This document shows positions 54,438-64,000 of a DNA stretch of 64,000 nt, in pieces. Below the pieces are notes generated by a model that was given only the letters and a program-made list of their open reading frames with translations, made no database searches and was not told the DNA's origin. The stretch's first letter is position 1. The number at the start of each line of letters is the position of its first letter. Where the stretch lies: the NCBI GenBank assembly GCA_029298735.1, contig JANSLP010000123.1, positions 22,354-86,353 on the forward strand, given 5' to 3'. A program made the translations under genes and the position numbers. Origin of the DNA: Ophiostoma sp. CBS 140.51. Lineage: Eukaryota; Ascomycota; Sordariomycetes; Ophiostomatales; Ophiostomataceae.

Positions 54438-57051
54438 TCACATCATGCCCAGCCGAGTCATGCGCTTCTCCATACGCGGCCGCGGGCCCAGACGGTTGCC
54501 GCTCGGCAGGCCGAAAGGCCGTGCTGCCGAGCCTAGTTGGTTAGGGTTGGGCAGACCGACCGACGGGCGGCGCGAGACACCAGGACCCGAGGGCAGGCCA
54601 CCACCAAGCGCGCCACGCGGAACCGTCAGGTTGTTGCCCATACCAGCACCACGAGCAGAAGTGGGTGTTGAGATCTGAGGAACCTGAGGAGCCTGCGACA
54701 GATATGACTGCTGCACGCGCTTCCAGGCATCCCGCTCGCAGTACACGGCTCCCGCCACCTCAAAGTAGCCGTCCTCGAGCGGCAAGCGGCAGTCGGCACA
54801 GACAAAGCAGGTTGGGTGGAACTTGCTATCGGCCTCGTCAGCCAGATAGCTGCCCTCGATGCCGTTGCCGCAGCTGCCGCACAGGCTGCCATTGACGGCG
54901 TGGTAGTGGCGCTCGCAGTAGGGCTTGTCGTTGTGGACATAGAAAGTTGACGACGAGAAGGGCTCGCTGCACGTAGTGCAGACGAAGCAGGCCTTGTGGT
55001 AACGGCCGGTGAGACGGCCGTCAGCACTGGACACAGACTTGCCAGTGATCAGGTCGCCGCAGGCCTTGCAGTTGCCACGGGAAGGCATGGGAGGAAGGAC
55101 CGGGATGATGGGCATGGCCGGCATCTGCGGGGCCGCACCTGCCGAGCGGGACCAGCCGCCGTTGTTGCCTCTGTTGGCACCGACAGACTGATCACGTGCC
55201 CGGCTGGGTTCCCGGCGCAAATTGTTGCCGTAGCCGTTGTCCATCTCGTCGCGCATACCGTTGCGGCCACGCGACTGTGGCCGGCGGTCTGGGGATGTCC
55301 GACTGTTGGAGGTGGCGGTGTTGCTCGAAGCGCCAAAGCCACCGTAGCCGCCATTGCGGCCACGGTCGTTCTGAGCAGGACGCTCGTCGCGACGCTCCTT
55401 TTTGCGCTCCTCAGCCGGGTTCAGCGACTGCAGGTCGTTCATCAGGCTGTCAAAGTCGGCCATGTTGGCGGCGTTGCTGGGCTTCCGCGGCTGTTCACGG
55501 GGCACCTCCCGAGGCTGGTCCCGAGAGGAGTTGTTGTTGTAGTAGTTGTTGCTGTTGTTCAGCGAGTTGGAGGAGGAGGATGTGGTAAAGGACGAGGCCG
55601 ACGAAGAAAACGACGACTGTGACGAAGAAAAGGGGAGGTTGCCACCGGGACGGCTCATCACACTCGACACCGTGGACGACATGGAGTCGGACGCTGAGTG
55701 GTACGGGTTGCCGATACCAAACTCGGCGGCGAGGTTAATTTGCGGAATCGAGGGCGAGTTGGAGTCCATCGACGAGCCGTCACGGCCCGAAGTACGAGGA
55801 CGAAGCAGGCTGGTCCGTGGCGGCGGCGGGCGGGAAGTGTCGGGGCCCATTGATGGGCGACGCATACTATTAGATGGCGGGCTGTTGCTGCCGTACGAAG
55901 AGGCGTTGTTGTTGCTATAGGTGTTATTCATGTTGTTCATGTTATTGGCGGGTCCCATGTTGCCATAGCCGTCGTTGTTTGCCTGCCGTCTCCGCTCGGG
56001 ACGAGGACCGGGAGCAGACGGTGTGCGCGATGGCGGCTCGGCACTCTCGTTCAGACGCGGGAAGGTGCCGGCGCGGTTGAACGAAGGCGGCTGGAAGTCA
56101 TCGTCGTCGAGTGTCCGGCTGCGGTCCTCCATGTTCTCGCGGCTGTAGTCGGAGTTGTTGGCGGCACGCGGGAAGGCGTTGCGGGCGTTGGTAGGCTTGC
56201 GGCCCAGACCACCGGCACCTGCGCCGCTGTTGTTGGTGTCAAACGGACCCGGGGCAATCGAGTTCATCCGCTGCAGCAGGTTGGTCGCTGGCTGACGCTT
56301 GGGACTGCTGGATGGCGGCGGGTAGGCGTCGTCATCCAAACCGCCGTAGCCACCGGGCCGGCGAGGCTGTGTGGACGAGCCATAGGCTGACGCCGGCGAG
56401 TCAAACTCGCCGGCAATCTTGGGCTCAAAGTAGTCGCCAGCAGGGGCACGGTCGCTCATGTTGCGGTCATTGCCGTTACGATCGTTGCCACGACCGCCAC
56501 CCAAACCGCCTGTCCGCAGACCGCCCATCATCATGCCGACGGGTGTCTTTGGCGAGACGCTCTGGGAGCCACTGGAGTTGCTGACGGGTGTCAACTGTCC
56601 AGCGCGGTAGTAGCTGCGGTCTGATGTTGTTAGATATGAACTGATCTGATTTTTTGGTCAGGAAGAACAACTTACTGGCTGCTGATGTATCGACTTGTGG
56701 TGGCAGACGATTTGACCGGTCCTGGTCTCTGCTGCTGTAGCCATAATTGCTGTTGCTGTTGTTTCTGCTGCCGTAGTTGTCGTTGTAGTTATCACGGCTG
56801 CTGTTGTTGTTGCTGCTGATGCTCTTGTTGCCATACGACATGAACTGGTCAAAGTTGGCTGGTGGTGGTGGTGTAACTGTAAATGTTAGTCTTCCCATTC
56901 TCCTACTTTCTCGGATTTCTTGCTCAATGGGCTTGAACAAACCCTCTTCTGCTGCTTTGCCGCAAATGTGCTCGCCCATCATGGAAATCTCGATTTCCTG
57001 GCTGCATGACGAGCACTTGATGGTCGGCAAGATGCTTGCCGGCCGGTCCAT
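54438..57051 (-). CDS. LIM-domain protein with N-terminal CxxC/HxxC motif
   Basis: Reverse-strand exons 57051-56943, 56876-56676 and 56620-54438 give 830 residues. The start MDRPASILPTIKCSSCSQEI carries a CxxC pair, followed by GEHIC, which suggests a small zinc knuckle (about 13-32). The 66-nt first intron has a GTTTGT donor, a CTAAC branch and a TTACAG acceptor; removing it joins ICGKAAEE to VTPPPPANFDQF. The long middle is disordered, rich in Asn, Ser, Gly and Arg, with many RxxS-type sites. Two LIM domains follow at about 618-675 (CKACGDLITG ... CFVCTTC ... CERHYH) and 680-740 (CGSCGNGIEG ... CFVCADC ... CERDAW), each with the expected Cys/His set. LIM proteins of this layout in fungi act as adaptors in cell polarity and cytokinesis (compare paxillin-like Pxl1), but the exact orthologue is not certain. 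Confidence 0.87.
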
Positions 57052-60000
57052 ATTGTGTGTGGTGTGTGGTGTGAGGTGGTGTTGTATTATTGTCGACGAT
57101 GTCGATGTTGAGGTCAAATTCCCTCCAGGGGTATTCTAGTCTTTCGTTTGCTCAGTTACGTCCTCGAGAGTTCATATGTAGTGTCGTCGACCGGATCAAG
57201 TGTATTGTTTGTCGTCGAGGGTTGCAAGTGGCGAGAAATGCTTCGATTGTTGGTTCGGCGCGCGGCGCAGGTCCCAAGTTGTTCTTTGTCCTCCCAACAG
57301 CGGTGTTGTTCAAAATGTCCTTGTCGTCGAGTTTGAACTGCTTGTTTTGTTTGTCGTCGTTTGTTTGTTGATGGAGACGACCAGTTGCCCAATTTGGAAC
57401 TGTGTGATAAAAAAGAGTGTTGTTCGAGAGAAGAGAGGGTATGTATGAGAGAGAGAAAGAAGAAAAAGAATGTGTGATCAGAAAGAGTGATCGAAGTAAG
57501 AAAGGACAAGGGGGCACCAAGAAGGAGAGACAGGAAGAAACAAAGCCAAAGTAACCGAGCAGGGGAGGGAAGAGAGAGAGAGCAAGGTCCAAGGTGAGAG
57601 CAGGGGCCAAGTTTGCAGGGTTCCTGAGAAACGTTGGTGTTTTGAAAGCGAAGAGGCCGGGTAGGATTTGGAAGAAGAGAGCAGGAAAGAGGAGAGTCAA
57701 GTAGTCGAGTTTGAGGTTTGTCAAATACGGTGTCGTATGAAGAAGGAGAAACGAAGGCCCCGGCTTAATTGCTGCTTGGTGTTGCGTTTCGTGTCTCGAA
57801 AAGTCGAAAACGGAGGAAGGGGGGGAGGGTAAGAGGATCAGAAAGGTGGTCGAGGTGGTATCGAATCGAACGGATGAGGATTTTCTCTGAAGAAAAAAAA
57901 GAGAAGGAGAGAGAGGTGAGAGGAAAGAAGAGCGAGCAGGGGTCTATTAGAGAAGAGCAAGGTGCAGGAACGATAGAGAACGAAAATCAAAAAGAAATAA
58001 AAGAAAACCGCCGACAGGGACCCCCTCACCCTTGTCAGCAGCAGCAAAAGGAGCAAGAGACTGCAAAAACGAAGACAAAAAGCAAGAGGGGTGGCACGGA
58101 CGCGATGCACGAGCACAGATGCAGGCGAGAGGAATGGAGAAATGGGGAAGAGAACGTGAAGCAGTGTGAGGCAAACGAGCCAAGTGAATACGTGAAGACG
58201 TGTTGAAGACGTGAGGATCGCAGGGAGAGCTATAAAAAATAGAGGGTGCACTGTAAGAGAGTGCAAACGGGGCGTTACAAAGGGAGACGGACCCCGTTTA
58301 AGCGGATCAATTGCTAAGAATGGTGACGGGAGGCATGCAGTGATTATTGAGAGAAGGGCGTCGTGTGAGTGCAAAAAGCGGTTGAAGAAATTGATTGAAA
58401 GCCAAAGGGAGGCTGGGTAGAGGAGGGAAAGCAAGAGAGAAGCAAAAACGAAGTTCAAAGTCAAACCATCAAGAGAGGAAAATAGGAGAGAATGAAGAAA
58501 CGGCCGTGGATGGTCGCTTCAGGGCGGTGAAATGCAACCTCAAACGAGCCTAAAATGCAGTGAAGACTACAAAAGGCCTTCGGGACTGTGTCAAGCCGAC
58601 AGGTTGCTGTAGAGAAAGAACTGTTTTGACCCCGTTTGTTGTGTACTTTTTCTCTCTTCTTCTGTTCTAGAAGTACTTTTGATTCCCCTTTCTTCCGTCT
58701 TCCGTCCTCCGTCTGCTTGGACAGGCGTCGATCACGATGCGTTGACTAGGCCCGCCGTTTCGAAAAGAGTGAGATCACTTGTGTAAGTCGCCTGTAAGTC
58801 GGTACCTCGTGTAATACAAGCCGTATTATTGCTATTCTTTATATTCATGCAATTCTCACGATTCTTATTTTCCTTCACTTTCTCACGATTCTTTTCAATC
58901 GCCTTCAATTATTTGTCTTCCCTTCTTCCGTCCCTTCCGCTACTGTATACGTACTCCCTTTTCCTGTCTATGTTTTGACGCTGCCCTCGATTGAGCGCGC
59001 ATTGTCTCGCCTTTGGGTCTCTTGTCTTTGTCGTCTCTGATTTTTCCAGGCTCTGCCAATTTTATATTATGGAGACGACTATTGAACGCCCACCCAAAGC
59101 ACGTCCTTTTTTTACGTGCAAAAATAGCAGCCAAAGAGTATTTTCAGTCACTAATACGAGCCCGGACTGCCTGGAACAAAGACACAACAGAACACACAGA
59201 CGAAAAGACCCCAAAGCTGAGGGCCGGCACTGCAAAAAGAAACGAAAAAGAAAAGAAAAAACAAGGAGGAAAACAGCCGAGATGTGGAGAGGCGATCGCA
59301 AGTGGCCCTTGCTGGGCCTGTCTGGGCTTGGGGTGTCTTTTTGGGGTGTCTTGTTTGTCTTGCAACTGTTTTGTCTAAGAAAACGACAGACCTTGCTCCA
59401 TTGTGAGGTCTGGCCAAAGCTGGGTCCCTTGAAGCCCAGGACCAGTGGCCAAGACGTAATAAAAAGAAGCAGCCGAAATTTAACGTATGGAGTAGAGTAT
59501 CTCGAAAAAAAAGCTCACGCCAGTCCGGAGTATTGGTGATTGCTATGAATAGAGTGGGCCGTGGACCAGACCACAGTGGGGGAAGGCACGACTGACGATG
59601 AAAAGGTCAGTGCATCGAGTGGAAGGAGCTGTTGAAACAAGATATCACAACGTCAAAAGCCTCACACGGAAGGAACGATTGAGAACAACAGATAGACGGC
59701 TCGGCCGATATGTTGGCCATAAAAGCGAAATGTAAAGATATTAAAGGGCCTGGGTAGGAGAAATCACGAGAGCAGCCTCATGAAAGAAAAAAAATGAAGA
59801 AGAAAAAAAAAAACTGTCACCTCCCACACCTCTTCGGCATCGCCTTTTCCATGCCACCTTCTGGTTTCCTTTTGGCTCTTCTGGCGTCCTTTTCGAGCCT
59901 TTTCGTTCCTTTCTAACGCCAGTAGCGGGCATGCCGGCGCCCGTTTGATTTTGATTTTGAGTGCATTTCATACGACTACGGCCTTCTTTATTTTACTTTG

Positions 60001-60943
60001 CCCACTCACTCACTTTGACTACCGCCGCCACAATGGGCGTGCATTGAAGGTTGTTCCTTGTTGCTTCTTTCTTTTGTTTCTGACTAGCACAACTACAGGC
60101 AAGTGAGTGGACATTTAGATCAAGGAAATTTTCGAGATCGTGTGGCCTGTTCAATTGATATCTTTAATTACCACCACTCTTTCCCCCACAGACATTTCCC
60201 AGAGCGCGAGCCCAGAACCAGCGAGGCATAAAAATAAAATTAGGTTTGGCCGGGCCTCCACACCGCCAGCGAGAAAGAGGGTCGCCTTTTCCGTATCAAT
60301 ATGCACCTGCTTGCTGTGGCGTTGTGCGCTGTGATGCACCTGCCCAGCACAGTCCACCGAGTGGCCTCTGATGCGTTCTTTCCTTGCTTTTGCTTCTTGT
60401 AAGATAGTTGTGCTTTCTTCTTGTCGCTCTTTCCTTTTCTCGATCCTGCCTTTTTGCTCGTTGCCGCTCTTTCCTCTTCGGGACCTCTTCAGGTCGCCTC
60501 AGGCAATCCCCTCTTCCCTTTCTAGGCCAAGAGGATCTCCATCAATCCCTGTAAGCTGGCCCTCGTTCTCCTCGGGCCCCTGCTTCTTGCCCTGTTTGTT
60601 GTTATCGCCAGCATGGGTGGTTGTCGCTGTTGATTTCCCATTTGCTGCATTTTGCCAATTGCCATTTCCGTGCCCACTGCCATTTTTGTCCACAATCAAG
60701 ACGATCGCTCGCCGAATACCACGCCGAAGCGATACGGAGGGCCGAAGTCGTACGGCGAACGTCATATATCAGTTATCCTCTGTCCTTTCCCCTCTTCAAG
60801 AGCTCGCAGCTCTCCAGCTGCACCGCTGTCGCACAGGCAATTCCCTTTTTTCCTTCTTGCTCCGTCGCCGAGCCATGGTTCTGTCGGCGTGCACAGGAGA
60901 GCACAGGCTCGACAGGCAAGTTAAAAATGGACATTGCTATGTA

Positions 60944-61180
60944 TTAGGGTTGGAGCTGGCTCCAGTCGTCCCAATGCTCGCCGGACATTGGTTCGCCCGC
61001 GAGATAAGGGTCCTCGTAAAACAGATCGAAGCTGCTGCAAATAAGACGCTGTAATACGTTGTCGGTCGCCTTTACTAGCCTGGCGCTCTTTCCTTCTGCA
61101 CTGGGAAGGCGACCGGCGCCAGGGTACAGCTGAGGGAAGGAAGTGTGGTCCACTGGCTGGGCGAGAGCCTTGTCTACCAT
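60944..61180 (-). CDS. Doubtful small ORF or gene remnant
   Basis: 78 codons from an ATG at 61180. The composition is unusually protein-like for this gene-poor stretch: acidic, with three tryptophan or tyrosine clusters such as DLFYEDPYLAG and GEHWDDW near the end, and mostly G/C-ending codons. The frame stays open about 75 bases upstream of the ATG, to a TAG near 61271. I recognise no family. It could be a small gene, the last exon of a gene whose upstream exons I cannot see, a relic, or chance. Confidence 0.25.
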   Translation of the reverse strand: MVDKALAQPVDHTSFPQLYPGAGRLPSAEGKSARLVKATDNVLQRLICSSFDLFYEDPYLAGEPMSGEHWDDWSQLQP

Positions 61181-61944
61181 GTCCACCACACCTCCTTCCC
61201 CCCTTCTCCACACAATGGTAACCCACCTGACGTTGGCCAGATTAATTACCCCTGACGCCGCTCGTATCTAGCTTGGCGGATGCCCCGGCAACTCCCAGGG
61301 TTTATGTGAGTGGTCTCTGTGCTGCGAGTATTTTGCATACTGGGGGTTGAAAGGATACGGACAACATCAACAGAGAGTGGACGAGACGGAGACATCGACA
61401 AGACAAATATGACGGTACGATTATTTTACGAGGTAATTACATGTGTACAGGATACAAGATACACACATGGTATTGCATAATTACTTTTGTTTTTGTTGAT
61501 TGTTGATAGTCTTCTCGATATCCCACCGTCTCGCTCTTTGCTCCTCTTCCCAGTGACGTCGCATTGTTTCGCAGTCTCGGCGCCTGTGTTTCTCTTTTCT
61601 CTTCCCCTGCTCCTGGTCCCGCCTCGTGACAATTCCTTCAACTTTTTTACAGTGGCCTCGACAGTGGGCGTTGTTTCTTGTCCGCCTCCTGGTTGTTTCG
61701 TGGCCGGCGCCAAATGAGACGGGCCTCTTCAGAATTCAAAAATAGTCAAAAGGTCACGGTGAAGATGGAAATAAACTTGAAGGATTCCAGAAGCAGACCG
61801 TCGTTCCAGCGTCTTCCTTTTCACTCATCTACCTTCCTCCGTCTTTCTTGTCATTTTGTCATCTCTCACCATCACCGTCATCCCCCTCTTTCTGCTCTCT
61901 CACCGTCAGGGCTGTCGTGTTTGACGCTTGCGTTTAGGGCTTAT

Positions 61945-61968
61945 GAGAGAGAGAGAGAGAGAGAGAGA
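61945..61968. repeat. (GA)12 dinucleotide microsatellite
   Basis: Twelve perfect GA units in non-coding DNA. This kind of tract usually varies in length between strains. Confidence 0.9.
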
Positions 61969-64000
61969 AAGTCACTCGACCATGGTGAGAGTCGTCCTTG
62001 GCCGTCGGATTCTTGCCCGTCGAGTCGTCGCACCGCTGTTTTGTCGCACACCAAGTCCACCAGACGCAGGAACGACGCCGTCAGCGTATTATTTTGCGCT
62101 CCTGCCGCCGCCTTACCACAGGACAACCCTCCATCTCTCCCATCCAACATATCAACCATGTCCCTTGTCGCTCCCGCCTGGTCCGTCTTACCACACCAAA
62201 GAGTGGTGAAATAGGGGACAACCACGACGAACCAGGCGAAAGTGAAGAAGCTAGAAAGTCAAAAGGCACACCAAGCGGAAGTGCTTGCAGCTCGAACGGC
62301 GCGATGAAAGAGAAAAAAGAGACGGTGCGACGGAGGATTTACGCTGTAATTCCCGACTTGTCCTCGTGGGATGTATCGAAATGAAGGGCACGATGTAGAA
62401 CAAAGGAAAGAAATGACGAGCCGGCGGTCTGTGAGATCTGTGTCCAACCACATGCGACAACGCCCGACCATCGCCGCCAATCGCCCACTGGTTGGCCGCC
62501 CACACGTTTTGCCTCGTGATACGTCAAAGTGCTGGGGCCGCCAAGCCGCCGTCGAAGAAGGAGCGAAGGACGAAGAAAAGCCGTTTAATGAATTGCATCT
62601 CGTACGACGGAGTACAGCAGGCCTCAAACAAGTCAGCCACATAAATGACGGGCGGCAATGTAAACAAGAACGGTGCAAGCAGAATGGCTGCTTCTCAGTC
62701 TGGGCATAATCTTGAACAATCTTGATGTCATTACCGACACGGCAGCGAAGCAGCCAAACAGCCACGAAACAAATGTGTGTCATTTTGCGTGAGTTTGTGC
62801 GAGCGCACAAAAGCACAACAAGGCAGACGAAACACGATTGAAATCTTGTGAAATCTTTGTGAGCCCGTCATGAATCGTCAAGGAAATCTCTTTAAATCTT
62901 ATCCGAGAGCCAATCGCATGCAAGATCCTGGATATAGCGGCTGAAGAATATCGACATCGAAATAACTGCATCTTTCCCCTTGCGCCTGGCAAAGGGCACC
63001 ATCCATCTTCTCTTCATCTCGTGGTGATTTGGAGCGTCTCCGACTCTCCCTCTATCACGTCCATGTCTCCCTCTTGTATTTGCCTCCCTCTATCTGTGAC
63101 TGTGATCACGACTCGCTAACTCCATAAATTTCGTCTCAATTCAACCCTGAAACACGGCAGATCGGCAGGGCCCAATTTCATCAAATACGCACACGCAGTA
63201 GCGAGCGATCGCACACTCTCTCCAAAGTAGCGTCAACGTGCCTGTCGAGCCTACCAATCCAGACCTGCAATTGCCATTTTCGTGGGAGTGATGGCCCTTC
63301 GTGGCCCTTCATGGCCTGGGCCACGCACTTGCCCCGTTGCTAGGAGAAGGTGAGGAGAAGGGTTGACGAAACGGGCTCAAGATGGCAAAAGCTCACGATG
63401 ATCACTATTTCAAAGAGGGAAAGGGCAACTGGGAGTTGGTGCTATTTTGCCCATTTTGGGCCTTTGGCGTCCAAAATCGCATTAAAACCCCTGCTCGTGG
63501 ACAAGGACAAGGCCGCACATCGTGAAATATGACGGAAGATGGTGGTGAGCACGATTGCACACAGAAAGAGAGTGAGGGGAAGGGACAGGGCACGATGCAC
63601 AAAATACGAAGAGAAAGGGGCCGTGGAGGGCAATAGAAGCAGAAATGATGTTCATTTCGGGAAATTTCCATTCTGACGATTTGCCTCTTTTCCTCTTTTC
63701 GAGTAGCTCTCGCCACCCCTTAGAGCACGGCATCACTATGGGCGCCTTGAAGAAAGCTCTCCACGCAAAATAAAAACAAGAAAAGCGATTGCCGAGCCCT
63801 CCTAGCCCAGGGGCACAGCAAAGTTCTTGGGAGATATATCGTAGACCGGAGATTGAGAATTGATAAAGGAGAGGGATGACGAGTTCGCTCAATGAATTCA
63901 AGGTGCTCCAGATCTTGGGCGGTAGATGGAATATTTTCCTCATATCGCTGTTGGGTTTTATGTAAACAAGGACAATGTCGTGAGTTCACTCGCACTTCCG

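Larger units (their letters stand above)
57052..64000. other. About 7 kb without a convincing gene, right end of window
   Basis: The first 1.4 kb upstream of the LIM gene (57400-58460) is purine-rich on the + strand, so a transcript reading toward the LIM gene would have a long C/U-rich leader. Further on are a (GA)12 microsatellite, a doubtful 78-codon ORF at 60944-61180, and mixed short ORFs on both strands. I see no tRNA, rRNA, transposase or retroelement motif. The right 800 bases contain only short ORFs. A gene whose exons are short could be missed. Confidence 0.45.

Noticed and set aside
60371..61054. 227-codon + strand ORF
   Set aside because: Begins in T/C-rich DNA with low-complexity Ser/Phe/Leu content and overlaps other ORFs on both strands; no motif recognised.
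1..64000. CRISPR array, bacterial operons, retroelement or DNA-transposon genes
   Set aside because: The window is eukaryotic with intron-containing genes; no direct-repeat/spacer array and no transposase or reverse-transcriptase motif was seen.

Overview
The window is nuclear DNA of a filamentous ascomycete (Pezizomycotina, most likely Sordariomycetes). The reasons are short 50-80 nt spliceosomal introns with GTRNGT donors and CTAAC/CTGAC branch sites, long gene-poor intergenic stretches, fungal-specific proteins (BUD2-type RasGAP, the BRO1 and SEC9 forms seen in moulds, IEC1-like zinc fingers) and Ser/Pro/Gln-rich low-complexity protein tails. Ribosomal protein L44 carries glutamine at residue 56, the form known to make ribosomes tolerate cycloheximide. 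That fits the naturally tolerant Ophiostomatales (Ophiostoma/Sporothrix), but the order-level assignment is inference.

Layout from left to right. 1-517 (-): the 5' part of a GTPBP1-like GTPase that runs off the left edge. 2077-3640 (+): SEC9, and 6270-9485 (+): BRO1, both membrane-traffic proteins. 9848-10750 (-): an unknown four-pass membrane protein. 11862-13139 (-): RanGAP (RNA1). 14079-16043 (+): a C2H2 zinc-finger protein resembling the INO80 subunit Iec1. 16380-17006 (-): a small conserved membrane protein with a 6-nt first exon. 17904-19028 (+): RPL19, whose start codon is split by an intron. 21136-22994 (+): mitochondrial serine hydroxymethyltransferase. 23724-25086 (-): a secreted six-exon Thr-rich protein. 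29748-30509 (-): ureidoglycolate lyase ending in SKL. 33486-34580 (+): a 2H phosphoesterase. 35409-36516 (-): RPL44 in five exons. 41207-45817 (+): a BUD2-type RasGAP. 46485-47541 (+): an unrecognised coiled-coil protein. 47801-49028 (-): a membrane J-domain protein. 49970-51774 (-): an acyl-CoA ligase whose SKL signal lies on a tiny last exon. 54438-57051 (-): a LIM-domain protein. 57052-64000: no convincing gene.

The genes do not form a biosynthetic or defence cluster. They are mostly housekeeping functions (secretion and endosomal sorting, nuclear transport, translation, one-carbon metabolism, purine breakdown, cell polarity) in ordinary eukaryotic single-gene arrangement. I found no rRNA, tRNA, transposon or CRISPR array. 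The points most worth a second look are residue-level or gene-structure oddities: L44 Gln56, an aspartate at the expected ionic-layer glutamine of the second SEC9 SNARE helix, the AT|G split start of RPL19, SKL tails on two enzymes (one conditional on splicing), and three introns that are multiples of three without an in-frame stop. I saw nothing that I could honestly call a new multi-gene system.
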